This document shows, in pieces, positions 22,677 through 34,496 of a stretch of 64,000 bases of DNA. Positions within the stretch are counted from its first letter, which is position 1. Every line of letters starts with the position of its first letter. The notes beneath the pieces are model-generated. The model was not told the DNA's origin. It saw only the letters and a list, made by a program, of their open reading frames with translations, and searched no databases. The translations under genes and the position numbers were made by a program. This DNA comes from Stomoxys calcitrans (lineage: Eukaryota; Arthropoda; Insecta; Diptera; Muscidae), in the NCBI RefSeq assembly GCF_963082655.1, contig NC_081555.1, positions 177,490,944 through 177,554,943 on the forward strand, in the 5' to 3' direction.

Positions 22677-24044
22677 TTATACCCACCACCGAAGGATGGG
22701 GTATATTAATTTTGTCATTCCGTTTGCAACACATCGAAATATCCATTTCCGACCCTACAAAGTATATACATTCTTGATCAGCGTAAAAATCTAGGACGAT
22801 CTGGCCATGTCCGTCCGTCTGTTCGTCCGTCTGTCTGTAGAAATCATGCTACAGTCTTTAAAAATAGAGATATTGAGCTGAAACTTTGCACAGATTCGTT
22901 TTTTTTTGTCCATAAGCAGGTTAAGTTCGAAGATGGGCCAGTCGGACTATAACTTGATATAGTCCCCATATAGACCTATCCGCCGATTTAGGGTCTTAGG
23001 CCCATAAAAGCCACATTTATTATCCGATTCTGCTGAAATTTGGGACTGTGCGTTATGTGAGGCCCTTTGACATTCTTCTTCACTTTGGCCTAGATCGGTC
23101 CTGATCATATAGACCGATCTGCCGATTTATGGTCTTAGGCCCATAAAAGCCACATATATTATCCGATTTTGCTGAAATTTGGGACAGTAGGTTGTGTTAG
23201 GCCTCTCGACACACTTCTGCGATATGGCACAGATCAGTTCAGATTTGGATATAGCTGCCATATAGACCGATCGCTCGATTTAAGGTTTTGCGCTCATAAA
23301 AGGCGCATTTATAGTCCGATGTCGCCGAAATTTGGGACAGCGAGTTGTGTTAGGACCTTCGACATCCTTGTTCAATTTGGGCCAGATCGGTCCAAATTTG
23401 AATATAGCTGCCATATAGACCGAACTCTCGATGTAAGGTTTTGGGCCCATTAAAGGGGCATTTATTGTCCGAAGTCGCCGAAATTTGGGACAATGAGTTG
23501 TGCTAGACTTTTCGACATTTTCCTGCAACTTGGACCAAATTGGTTCAGATTTGGATATAGCTGCCATATAGACTGATCTCTCTATTTAAGGTTTTGGGCC
23601 CAATAATGGCGCATTTATTGTCCGATTTCGCCGAAATTTGGGACAGTGAGTTGTGTTAGGCTCTTCGACATTTTCTGCAACCGATATCTCGATTTAAAGC
23701 CTTGGCCTCATAAAAGGCGCATTTGTAATCCGATTTCACTGAAATTTGACACACTGACTTAAGTTAGGCTTTCTGCAACCGATATCTCGATTTAAAGCCT
23801 TGGCCTCATAAAAGGCGCATTTATAATCCGATTTCATTGAAATTTGACACACTGACTTATCTAAGGCTTTTCGACGTCCGTGTCGTATATGATTCAGATT
23901 GGTTTATTTTTAGATTTAGCTAATAAAAAGGCATAAGGTATGCATTTTTCATCGGATTTTTACGAAAGGTGGTTTACATATATATCTGAGGTGGTGGGTG
24001 TGCAATGTTTGGCCCGGCCGAACTTAACGCCTTTTTACTTGTTT
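22677..24044 (-). mobile_element. DA element (DINE-1-like), copy 2
   Basis: The TATACC end is TTATACCCACCACCGAAGGA. The CCATGTCCGTCCGTCTGTTC word, seven or so monomers and the hairpin end GGCCCGGCCGAACTTAACGC followed by CTTTTTACTTGTT complete it. A short partial duplication occurs near the hairpin end: TTAAAGCCTTGGCCTCATAA is present at both 23693 and 23793. Non-coding. Confidence 0.88.
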
Positions 24045-26310
24045 AAAGTGGCAGAAAGCTCGGCAGACGAGAAATATGTTCAAAAATTTTTTTGAAAATA
24101 TTTGATTATTTAACATTTTTTATTGTGTCAGAAAGCGTCGCCGACGAAATGTTGTGTTTGAAAAAATCACGTTTTTTCCCATCTCCGAAAATTATTTGAA
24201 ATATTTTCTAAAATCATGTAATTTTTTGAAAATATTTAACCTCTTTTGGAATTAGTAGAAAAATCTGTTCAAACTCGTGCGAGCTTATAAAAATATTTTT
24301 CAATTTCTTTCAAAGTGTGCAGAAAACGTAGCAGTCGAAAAATATTTTCCAAAAATCGCCCGATCTTCTTCATCTTTTTGTGGACATATGGCTGGGTACG
24401 TGAGTGTTGGTTGACCCATCTTATATTATAAATCAGTTTGTGTTTGGAGGCTTGATTTGTTTGTGTGTTCCGCATAGATTCAAAAAAGGCTAAATCGATT
24501 TTCTTGACATCCCAATTTCGGGTTGGCATCTTGGGGCTCCCAGGTTTCCGGGAATAGTGAACGAATATGCCACACTGATTTGGATTCAAATGTTAAAACT
24601 CCTAAGCAGATATGTTGATACAAAATTTATGAGTGTTGAAGAGTAAATAACGACTATAGAAGAGATGCAAGCAAATATGAACACCTTAGGGAACATATAG
24701 GTCCTTTCGTCTTAAAAACGCCAGTTTTCAATGTCCCGTTTAGGAAATAGTTCAAGAAAATCTCCAACAAAAGGAAAAAATGTAAATGCTCAAATATTTT
24801 AAGTCGTTTCAAAATTTTATTGAAATTTTTTCTTTGATAATTTTTATTAAAAAATTTCCTTTAGAAAAATTGTTTCTTCAATTTTGCCCTCGGAGAAAAT
24901 ATAATTGGAGAAAAAATACGCTAATGGTAGGAACACATCGTTTTTAAGGTGTTTTACCAAATTATTTTAAGGTACTTTACCAACTATCTAAACTCCACAA
25001 TTATCAAAGGGTAAAACCTATTGAAACCCAGAAAAATGGTCATGTTTTTGAATAGGTATATATCACCTGATTGCATAACTAAGACAACAGTTTACGTCAT
25101 AGTAAACTGATATTCATTAAATTCTGCACAAAATTTAAAGCAAGAGACTTTCATATAATACTCATGTTTAATAATGTCATTGCGCAGTTTTCTTCTGTTA
25201 CAAAAGTTGTTTACATGATTACTAAACATTGTTTAATTTATAATGAAAATAACATCATTTATTCATTAATTTTTGCTCTTTTTGAAAGTAATCAACTATG
25301 AAATTTATTATACAAAAATATTTTCTATCTTGCACATAATCTCAATGGGAACATAAATCGTTGTTTAACAACGAGGTAGCAAACAAACAAAGAAATTAAA
25401 AAACGAGAAGTTTTCATCACATAAATTTCCCTTGGCCACCGATGTCAACAAGGCGGAGTCTCAATTTGCAAATGGCAACGCCCCACTTGACAGCGCACAA
25501 AAAACTGTTGACCTGTTTTATATGCTCACAAGAGCAGGGGGTAAATATTTATGTGTGCGTGCGCTTCTATAGCAAAGTGTTGGTGTGTATGTGTATATAA
25601 GCACACAAGTTGGCGTATATACACACACAAAAAGGAGGAGCCAAGCATACAACAACACCAGCCACACAAAGGTTAAATAAAGGAGAGCATTAATACTATG
25701 TGAGCTGGGTGATGTAAAGTACAATGAGTGGGAAAAATAACCGTTATACATAGTTTATGTATATTTTATGTGTTTGAGAGTGTGGGTGTATTTGTGTAGG
25801 TTCCTAGAAAATAAGCATGGTAAGCTAGGTGTAGGTTATTGAAGAGTACATACATAAACTTTTTACCTTATGTGCTTTGTGCATTGACTTGTGTGGTGAG
25901 AAGAGCTTGTGTTAAGAGCATGGTGGTGGGTGCAATGCGGTGATGTATGATTAATATTAATTGCCACGCAATACCCATACGCCACGGAGGCTGGGGCATA
26001 CATATTGCCATGATGCTTAATATTTGATATGGGTTGTTTTCAAATTTAGTTTGCCAATATTAATTTGTTTAAATTTTAAGGCAAAAATAAAAATTTCTGT
26101 AAATAATGTTTAAGAACGACTCATTCTATTTTATAAAATTAAAATGCTTATTAATTTAAAAATTTGTCAAAAATTTTGTGACAACAACCCATTAATTTTT
26201 CCTAAAACTTAATTTTTATTTTTTTTGTACGAACTTGGAATTGAGATTTTTAAGTCATTACTAACATTTTTCCTTAAAATTTTATTAAGTGGGATAATAT
26301 TTTAAACAAT
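24045..26310. other. anonymous stretch, no supported gene
   Basis: AT-rich DNA. GTGTGT/TATACACAC-rich segments lie at 25545-25640. A frame at 24269-24589 (106 codons, minus) has no recognisable domain. Nothing else seen. Confidence 0.5.
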
Positions 26311-27060
26311 TAAAAGCAAGTCATTAAATTCGTCTGGACCGAACTTTGGATACCCACTACCACGGATATACATACATACAGTGGCACAGAAAAGTCAACA
26401 TACCTTTTCGAAAATAACAGTTTTATAAACTGGCAGTTACGTATTGAGGTTGTGATATAAGCCAATAAATTTTAGCTAGTCATAACACTGGTGACCATGG
26501 TGGAAAAGGTTAGCAACATTCCATATTTGACAGAAAAACTTTTTGGTAAGAAATTTCATTTTGTAAACTCTTTTTTAGAGTGGGGTAACAATACTTTATT
26601 GCGCCACTGTATATATATGTACATAAGTTACATGGATTTTGTCGAAATCGGATGAAATGTGGATCGTGTATAAACCTAAAAAGTTTATACGGGAGATAGG
26701 ACTCCATGAAATTATGGTACGATTGAAGTTTAATCGGGCAAACACACACCTTTTATTGGCCGCATACCTTAAAGCCGGAGATCCTTCTATATGGCAGCTG
26801 CATATATATGATATGTGTTCCGATTTAAACCATACTCGGTACAGATATCAAGGGTTGAATACGATTCGCTGTACCAAATTCCAGCGAATTTGAGTAATAA
26901 ATTTGCGCTTTATGGGTCCTAGGCAATAAGTCGGGAGATCGGTCTATATGACAGTTCTGGATATAACTGTTGAGAATCGTAAAACAATGCAAGGTTCAAA
27001 CTTCATACAACTTGGTAATCAAAATCGAATCTAAGGAACCCTATAATTAGAAAGATCGAT
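26311..27060 (+). repeat. diverged DINE-like element carrying a MITE
   Basis: A decayed hairpin end (AAATTCGTCTGGACCGAAC, GATACCCACTACCACGGAT) is interrupted by the MITE at 26379-26609. It continues with monomer phrases such as ATCGGTCTATATGACAG and GATATAACTGTTGAG. Confidence 0.6.
26379..26609. mobile_element. Tc1-type MITE with CAGTGGC ends
   Basis: This is 231 bp between TA dinucleotides. The left end is CAGTGGCACAGAAAAGT; the right end read inward is CAGTGGCGCAATAAAGT (14 of 17 match). CAGTGGC-type termini with a TA target are usual for Tc1-like elements. No coding content, and no other copy seen here. Confidence 0.8.
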
Positions 27061-27520
27061 GTTAAAGTTCAAATTATTTTAATTGATTCCTTTCTTTACC
27101 CCCCTCCTTTGAGGTTGTTCACACGGCTGGACGTAGAAGGAGTCGCTTTTTGAGTTTTCCTGCAACCTATCTTGTAGTTTGTTAGCTGGCTCGGACTGTA
27201 GCGGTATTCTTCCGATTTGCGGGAATTGCTCTACAACCTCTCCTTGGCCTTCTCGCTCATCCGGACCGTAGGAAGATTTCTTAAGAGCCTTTTCTCTTTC
27301 TACACCTTTCTTAAGAGCTTATCGCTTAGAGAGAGACTTCCAATTTCAAAACAACTCCTCGCAGAAACTTTAGTTCGTTTTCCCAAAAACATTCGTTACA
27401 TAAGTCTAACACCGTAGACATCGCGCATCTCTCATCCTCTGCCTTTAGGGTTATTATGCCAATGTGTTGCAAAATCACACACCAATAACGGCAACCTTAT
27501 ATAATAGAAACAATTCAAAC
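27061..27520. other. anonymous stretch
   Basis: CT-rich on the plus strand, with no recognised element. Short frames only. Confidence 0.45.
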
Positions 27521-27829
27521 CGTATTAAATTCGACTGTGCCAAGATCCTGAATTGGAAGATCGGTCTATATGGTAGCTATATCTTAATCTGATCTGATAG
27601 ACCATATTCTGGCCGGATAATGGAAGGCTCAAAAAAAACTCACTATTTCATAAATCAACGAAATCAGTTAAAAAAGCGGCTTTTATGGGCTTAAGACAAT
27701 AAATCGGCAGATTGGTACATATTACAGCTATATCTAAATATGGTTCAGGGTGGGAGAATTTTGAAACCTTATGGAAGCCTTCGTAAATTGCAAAATACAA
27801 AGCCAATCTCGGATAGAATTTCAACAAAT
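27521..27829 (+). repeat. diverged DA-like monomers
   Basis: Contains GATCGGTCTATATGGTAGCT, GGCTTTTATGGGCTTAAGAC and ATATCTAAATATGGTTCAGG, the reverse complement of DA monomer words. No ends are visible. Confidence 0.6.
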
Positions 27830-27830
27830 A

Positions 27831-28838
27831 ACAAGTAAAAGCGTGCTAAGTTCGGTCAGGCCGAATCTTATATACCCTCCACCATGGATCCCATTTGTCG
27901 AGTTCTTTTCCCGGCATCTTTTCTTAGGCAAAAAAACGAATTTTTGAAAAGATTTGCTCTGCTATTAGAGCGATATCAAGATATGGTCCGCTTTGGACCA
28001 CAATTAAATTATTATGTTGGAACCTGTGTAAAATGTCAGCCAATTCGAATAGGAATTACGCCCTTTGGGGGCTCAAGAAGTAAAATAGAGACATCGATTT
28101 ATATGGGAGCTGTATTGGGCTTTAGACCGATGCAGACCATAATAAACACGTAGGTTGACGGTCATGAGAGGATCCGTCGTAAAAAAATTCAGGCAAATCG
28201 GATAATAATTGCGACCTCTAGAGGCTCAAGAAGTCAAGATCCCAGATCAGTTTATATGACAGCTATATCAGGTTATGAACCGATTTGAACCATACTTGGC
28301 ACAGTTATTGGATATCATAACAAAATACTTCGTGCAGAAACTCATTCAAATCGGATAAGAATTGTGCTCTCTAGAGGCTCAAGAAGTCAGGACCCAAGAT
28401 CGGCTTATATGAAATCTATATCAGGTTATGGACCGATTCGAACCATATTTAGCACAGTTGTTGACGAAACACGTCGTGCAAAATTTCATTCTAATCGGAT
28501 AAGAATTGCGCACTCTAGAGGCTCAAGAAGTCAAGACCCAAGATCGGTTTATATGGCAGCTATAACAAAACATGGACCGATATGGCCCATTTACAATATC
28601 AACTGACCTACACTAATAAGAAGTATTTGTGCAAAATTTCAAGCGGCTGGCTTTACTCCTTCGGAAGTTAACGTGCTTTTGACAGACAGACGGGCGGACG
28701 GCCATGGCTAGATCGACATAAAATGTCGCGACGATCAAGAATATATATACTTTATGGGGTCTCAGACGAATATTTCGGGTAGTTACAAACAGAATGACGA
28801 AATTAGTATACCCCCCATCCTATGGTGGAGGGTATGAA
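27831..28838 (+). mobile_element. DB element (DINE-1-like), copy 4, complete
   Basis: The hairpin end is AAGCGTGCTAAGTTCGGTCA with CCTCCACCATGGATCCC. Four monomers follow, then CAGACGGGCGGACGGCCATG, AAGAATATATATACTTTATG and the TATACC end CCTATGGTGGAGGGTATGAA. Frames at 27884-28606 are monomer artefacts. Confidence 0.88.
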
Positions 28839-28859
28839 AATTAAAATTCGTATATTCCC

Positions 28860-29125
28860 GAAGCCAATGGAGATATTGTAAATCTCAAGGGGATTTTTTT
28901 TATAGGTTTTTTTGAGCAGCCCGAACAATTTTTCGAAATGCCGAGGTGTCCAATTTCAAGGACCTGTCAAGATGCGCCTGGACTACCTTGGACCTTCAAA
29001 CTTTGCACGTGATCCCGTTAACAGCTTTCACCCTTTCAAATTTCAAGGAGTTTTCTTTATCCGTTCTTAAATGGCATATTTTTTACTACCTCTTTCGACT
29101 TTCTCCCACTGTGCAATAGGTAAAA
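28860..29125 (-). repeat. Rep-F fragment
   Basis: AGCAGCCCGAACAATTTTTC and CCTGTCAAGATGCGCCTGGA are a diverged reverse complement of part of 36517-36740. The segment ends with TTTCTCCCACTGTGC, the Rep-F terminus. Only one end is present. Confidence 0.65.
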
Positions 29126-29210
29126 ATTGTAAAGCCAAGAAATTTTCGATCCCATGTTTGAGTCGCGGCTGTTGGTACTCGTTGCCCGTGATTTCAAATA
29201 GAATAGAAAC

Positions 29211-29490
29211 ATGAGCATCGGCTCTGAGACCACAAATTCGAGAAAAGATTTCTTGTCTGAGCTGACACTTTCGGAATGCTTGTCAAACTGGTGTTTGAAT
29301 AACCTGACTCATCTTTTCGATCATTACATCTTCATCGAGAATACATCAAAAAGAATCATGAGCATCGGCTCTGAGACCTCGAATCCGAGAAAAGATTTCC
29401 TGCCTGAGCTGACACTTTCGGAATGCTTGACAAATTGATGTTTGAATTACCTGACTCAGCTTTTCGATCAATACATCTTCATCGAACTTC
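29211..29490 (+). repeat. 147 bp tandem duplication that stays in frame
   Basis: ATGAGCATCGGCTCTGAGAC occurs at 29211 and again at 29358. The following about 130 bp match with few differences. The period is 49 codons, so the peptide (SRKDFLSELTLSECL, then PRKDFLPELTLSECL) repeats in one open frame before a stop at 29436. I do not recognise the peptide. Confidence 0.85.
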
Positions 29491-29589
29491 ATTTAAATCG
29501 ACCGAAAATCATTTTTTGATGTATGCTGATTAATAGGATTTCGCAATAAAAACTTGACAAGTTTAAAAAAAATGTAATTACAATTTTGT

Positions 29590-29800
29590 TTTTAAGCCTA
29601 GTACTGACTTCATTCACAGTGAAAATGCCTATTAAATTATTGCGAAATCCGACGGATTTTTTTTTCTATGTCAGAACACAAACAAAAGTCAAACAACAAT
29701 ACACAACAAATATAACAGAATGGAAGCCGAGTTGATACGGTCCATTTCGTGAGGATTTTATTACATCCTGATGCAGCGATCTATGAGCGTCCATTTGTTA
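29590..29800 (+). repeat. Rep-G, copy 1
   Basis: AAGCCTAGTACTGACTTCAT, GTCAGAACACAAACAAAAGT, GGTCCATTTCGTGAGG and ATGCAGCGATCTAT align with 31265-31440 in the same order and orientation. No coding content seen. Confidence 0.7.
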
Positions 29801-29821
29801 ACATCGCTCAATTTAAACTTT

Positions 29822-29890
29822 TAGTATAGGTATAAATGCAGGGTATTATATGGTTGGCACCGTACGACTTTTGCCTTTCCCTATTTGTTT
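29822..29890 (-). repeat. DE hairpin-end fragment
   Basis: TGCAGGGTATTATATGGTTG and GCACCGTACGACTTTTGCC resemble the DE terminus seen at 6820-6872. Nothing else of the element is present. Confidence 0.55.
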
Positions 29891-30695
29891 TTGTCCTAAG
29901 CTGTTTTAGAAATCTCTTTCTAAGAAATACATGTCTCTTCCTTCTTTGTTTAAGTAATTTTTTTTCCTCAAAAATGTAAACCTGCAAATCCCCCTTCTAT
30001 GTCTTTGTTTTGCGCATTTAAAACCCTTTGTAAGTTTGAGGTTGTGATTTATCTCTTAAAACAAATAAACACATCTTAAAGTAAATATTATACAATCTCA
30101 ATTGTGAGTGTGTGTGTTTGAGAAATTGCACTTCTACACACACTCATGCATACTTTCTTATATCAAATATCTCAATCTACTGCAATTGTAGGCCTCACAA
30201 CATCACAACGATATATCAACAACAACATGAACACTTTATCATTCATGTTTAAGGAATGAACGTCGTTGACTTCCTTTGTCCGTCTATCTGTCTGTCTGCC
30301 TGTCTCGGGGAGAATATGAAGAACAATGGTGGCTATTTTCCTGCATCTAAGGAGGAGAAATGAAAAACATCTTCATGTCAGAACAAGATGTTTCCCAACG
30401 CCTCAACATGTTGCGCCTGATTTAAAAAGATGTAAAATACAAGAGTCGGTTTTATTCAACATCAACTACGAGTACAAGTTGATGTGTGATTTAACACACA
30501 TTCTCATCATTATGAACGAGGGTGAATTAATGTGTTTTGAGAAGGAGTTAGAAGAAGGAAACCATATAGTTGTAATGTTTTTTTAAAGAAAAAGTTTCTT
30601 TGAAAAAAAAGAGGTAATATAATTGCGATTAATTTTTTTCCAAAACCAAAATAAAAATGTTTTCTGTTGGATTGCTCTGAAAAAAAAAAAAATGT
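29891..30695. other. anonymous stretch
   Basis: No recognised element. The 86-codon frame at 30326 has no known domain. GTCTGTCTGCCTGTCTC at 30290 is a short tetranucleotide-like patch. Confidence 0.45.
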
Positions 30696-30699
30696 TTAT

Positions 30700-31035
30700 G
30701 AAATTTCTGTCATTACACAAAAATACATGCATTGGGAAAAGTACAGCTAATAGAAAGGGTTGTCAAGCGTGGTTAATGTAGAATTTGTATTATTGAGGCG
30801 TTTTCGCAATAAATACGATTCAAATACAACGCACGGCCCTTGAAGCCATCACACCTAATATGGTTGAAAAGTCTTCTAACCAAAGACGAAACGCCTGCCA
30901 TAGTGGTTGGTGTGTGTTGATATCTTTGGCTTTATTTTTCCATTTGCATCTCCGATTATTGAGCTCGTCTCGAAAGAGAAACAAACAAAAATTTTAAAAT
31001 TTAATAATTTCGCCCCAACAGGCAAAAAAAATTGA
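30700..31035 (-). repeat. Rep-C dispersed repeat, copy 3
   Basis: Starts TGTCATTACACAAAAATACA and ends with CTCGTCTCGAAAGAGAAACA followed by TTTCGCCCCAACAGGC, a right-hand extension it shares with copy 4 at 37230. Confidence 0.82.
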
Positions 31036-31264
31036 AAAAATTTTAATGAAATTTCATACGAAGCTTAATTTTTTGAGACACTTTCGTTAACAACAAGATC
31101 GAGTGAAACTATCTACAAAGCTAAAATCTTAAGAAATAACCATTTGCAGCCAAACTGATTGATCATCTTTCCTTGAACGAATATCAGGTGGTACCATGTG
31201 GCGTATTAGTTTTATTATGGGATTATCGTTGATCATACGCACTATTGAACGTTTTTTAAAAAAT
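31036..31264. other. anonymous stretch
   Basis: No recognised feature. Confidence 0.4.
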
Positions 31265-31440
31265 ATGTAGTAAACATTAACTTTAAGCTTAGTACTGACT
31301 TCACTCGCTTCGCCAGAACACAAAGAAAAGACAAATAAGAAAAAACAACAATGACAACAGCATTGAAGTAGAGTTAATTGGTGCCCATTTCGTCTGCGAA
31401 ATTGAATATAATTGAAGCGAAATGTATACCGACGCAGCAA
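31265..31440 (+). repeat. Rep-G, copy 2
   Basis: AAGCTTAGTACTGACTTCAC and GCCCATTTCGTCTGCG match copy 1 at 29590. Copy 1 differs by an extra segment after the first block. Confidence 0.7.
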
Positions 31441-31729
31441 CAGGTCGCTACTATTTTGCTGATAGAACTCAATATCACTTCTACGGAATGCGTCCGCGTT
31501 TTCTTCGTCATTATTTTTTCATAATGCGTTTTTCGAAGTTAGTACTAGGCTTTAGAGAGAAAGTTTTTATTGATACATAAGAGCAATACAATTTGAGAAA
31601 CTTAACTTTTTTTCTGTCAGCCAACATGCAGGGGATGTCCCCTATGAATGCAGTGCATTGCGTTGGCGAGAGGAAATTTGGAATTGGAGGGGGGAAAAAG
31701 GATGTAGTGCTTATTGACATTTGTCTTAA

Positions 31730-33180
31730 ATCTTGTCTTAAATCAAAGTGGGTGGGGAAAAACATTAGCCGGAAATCGATTCCACATATGAACGGTTCGA
31801 GCGAAATAAGACTTCTCTCTATAATGTATTGTGCGGTCCGCTGGCCAATCAATTAAAAAACGGGTGTGAGTTCCTGAAATGTCCAGTATCCCTGACATAC
31901 ATCCTTTCATCAGGAATAAGAAGACTGATATCAGACGAACACACACCATGAAAGTACCGATAGAACAGCGCCAAACAACCCACATTGCGACGATGATGAA
32001 GGGAGGCCACTGTCTCCAATCAACGCCATCGCTCTCCTCTGTACACGGTCCAGTAGCTCCAGGGATGATTTTGAAGCTCCAGCCCATACATGTGAGTTCT
32101 ACTCCATTTTCGGCCTTATGATGTGGTGTAGATGTTAAGAAGATCAGAAGGAGTGTCCTTACACCGTTAAAGGAAGCCTAAACACTTGAATGCTTCTTTC
32201 GACACTTCAAATACATGTTTAGCCCAAGGGACATCACTTTGTATTTTCATAGCCAGAACATCAAGAGCTTCTGATTTCTGAACATCTACACTGTTGATAG
32301 ACAAAGATGATCGTAATGGGTCAACGAATCGTTTGTGTGACAAAAAGCAGCACTGAGTCTTCCGTGCATAAAAATCTACTCGATTCATTCGACCCCCATG
32401 GCCAGCAAATCTTGACAGAGTGTATCGTCCATAACCCGCCTCTTGTCCTCAATCTCTCGAAGACTCGGCCTATGGTCGAATGAGTACAAATGACAGAGAT
32501 TACTGTCATACGCAAATTAGTAGACCGGATTCGATGTCTGACTCTACAGAGCGTCGATGAAAACTAAGAAAAAAAGAGAAGAAGTAAGAACAGAGCCCTG
32601 GGGTACACCTGCGGTCAATTTGTGCTCATTGGATGAGAACCCATCTAAAACGACTCGAATAGTGCGATCTCTGAGAAAGCTCGAAAGAAATCGAATGAAG
32701 CCATTACCGATACCAAATGCGACAAGCTTTGATAGTAGTGCATCGTGCCAGAACCTATCAAATTCCTTGGAGATATCCAGAGCCACAACCTTACTCGCAC
32801 CCATCTGGTGGATTGAGCGACTCCAACGTTCTGACAGAAAGGCCATGAGTTCGCCGCAGAAATCGCTCTACGGGCCATCAGACTCTAAATACCTCACAAG
32901 ATGGTGATTAACCATGCTCTCCATGACCTTGGAGAGAGCGGAGCATTTCGCAAATGGCCGATAATTCGCAGGGTTATTTGCCTCACCCTTCTTGGGTATT
33001 GGCTGAACGTTCGCAACCTTCCAACGCGCCGGGAAGACTCCCGCACGGCAGGCAAGGTTGAAAAAGTGTTGATATGCCATCCGGGCCCGGGAATTTAATT
33101 ACGTTTAGATTTTCAAGAACCCTTTTAACACCACGAGTTTGAAAATATATTTGGAGCATGACGGCAGATAGATTTTCGAT
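31730..33180 (-). pseudogene. reverse transcriptase and C-terminus of the jockey-like LINE
   Basis: Blocks in order are RVLENLNVIKFPGPDGIST, then FPARWKVANVQPIPKKGEAN with PANYRPFAKCSALSKVMES, motif A VVALDISKEFDRFWHDALLS, FLRDRTIRVVLDG, and motif B AGVPQGSVLTSSLFFLVFID. The catalytic FADD box reads stop-FAYD at 32505-32519, so the first catalytic Asp is Tyr and a stop precedes it. Further on come FYARKTQCCFLSHKR, ALDVLAMKIQSDVPWAKHVF and, in another frame, WPADRTIHYREKSYFARTV with MWNRFPANVFP near the C-terminus. About half a dozen frame changes are needed. The protein would have copied its own mRNA at a nicked target, but this copy cannot. The plus-strand frame at 32557-32907 is its shadow. 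Confidence 0.85.
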
Positions 33181-33185
33181 TGAGG

Positions 33186-33410
33186 GGGGTGGTTGATTGC
33201 TATCCGGCAGGGATAGCAATCAACCACTCCCCTGCAAATTTAGCAGTCAACAGGTTAGCCTTATCAACCGGGTCAGTGAACGTTTGCTCGTCCTTATCGA
33301 GAGTTCCCTGCCGGATAGCAATCAACCACTCCCCTGAAAATATAACAGTCAACAGGTTAGCCTTATCAACCGGGTCAGTGAACGTTTGCTCGTCCTTATC
33401 GAGAGTTCGG
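33186..33410. repeat. hairpin and 104 bp tandem duplication inside the LINE
   Basis: TGGTTGATTGCTATCC (33190-33205) and its exact reverse complement (33211-33226) are separated by GGCAG. Starting with GGTTAGCCTTATCAACCGGG at 33253 and again at 33357, a unit of 104 bp is repeated. On the minus strand the duplicated peptide is DKDEQTFTDPVDKANLLT, the LINE linker before the RT. Confidence 0.9.
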
Positions 33411-34494
33411 TCTATAAGGCATCTATATCTAAATATGAACCGATCAGGACCAAATTGAAGAAAAAAGTCGAAGGGCCTAAGACAACTCACTGTCCCAAAT
33501 TTCAGCAAAATCGGATAATAAATGTGGCTTTTATGGGCATAAGACCCTAAATCAGAGGATCAGTCTATATGGCAGCTATATCCAAATCTGGACCGATCTG
33601 GGCCAAATTGGCGAAGGATTCGAAGGGCATAACACAACTCACTGTCCCAAATTTTAGCAAAATCGGATAATAAATGTGGCTTTTATCGTCCTAAGACCCT
33701 AAATCGGAGGATCGGTATATATGGCAGCTATATCCAAATCTGGACCGATCTGAGCCAAATTGAAGAAAAAAGTCGAAGGGCCTAACACAACTCACTGTTC
33801 AAAATTTCAGCAAAATCGGATAATAAATGTGGCTTTTATCGGCCTAAGACCCTAAATCGGAGGATCGGGGTATATGGCAGCTATATCCAAATATGGAACG
33901 ATCTGAGCCAAATTGACGAAGGATGTCGAGGGGCCTAACACAACTCACTGTCTTAAATTTCAGCAAAATCGGATAATAAATGTGGCTTTTATGGGCCTAA
34001 GAGCCTAAATCGGCCGATCGATCTATATGGGGGCAATATCAAGATATAGTCCGATATAGCCCATCTTCAAACTTTACCTGCTTATGGACAAAAAAAGAAC
34101 CTGTGCAAAATTTCAGATCGATATCTCTATTTTTAAAGACTGTAGCGTGATTTCAACAAACAGGCGGACAGACGGACGAACATGTCTAGATCGTCTTAGA
34201 TTTTTACGCTGATCAAGAATATATTGGGTTGCCCAAAAAGTAATTGTGGACTTTTTAAAAGAAAGTAAATGCATTTTTAATAAAACTTAGAATGAACTTT
34301 AATCAAATATACTTTTTTTACACTTTTTTTCTAAAGCAAGCTAAAAGTAACAGCTGATAACTAACAGAAGAAAGAATGCAATTAAAGAGTCACAAGCTGT
34401 GAAAAAATTTGTCAACGCCGACTATATGAAAAATCCGCAATTACTTTTTGGGCAACCCAATATATACTTTATAGGGTCGGAAATGGATATTTCG
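33411..34494 (+). mobile_element. DA element (DINE-1-like), copy 3, truncated at both ends
   Basis: Five monomers with GGCAGCTATATCCAAATCTG and AACACAACTCACTGTCCCAA lead into CAGGCGGACAGACGGACGAA and TCAAGAATA. After the MITE the element resumes with TATATACTTTATAGGGTCGG and stops at TTTCGATGTGT. Neither the hairpin nor the TATACC terminus remains. It separates the EN and RT parts of one LINE. Confidence 0.85.
34224..34460 (-). mobile_element. mariner-derived MITE, copy M3
   Basis: This is 237 bp flanked by TA, with TTGGGTTGCCCAAAAAG ends. It is inserted in the conserved TCAAGAATATATATACTTTA tract of DA, which is intact when the MITE is removed. Confidence 0.92.
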
Positions 34495-34496
34495 AT

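Noticed and set aside
32557..32907. 116-codon plus-strand frame
   Set aside because: Antisense shadow of the jockey-like reverse transcriptase.
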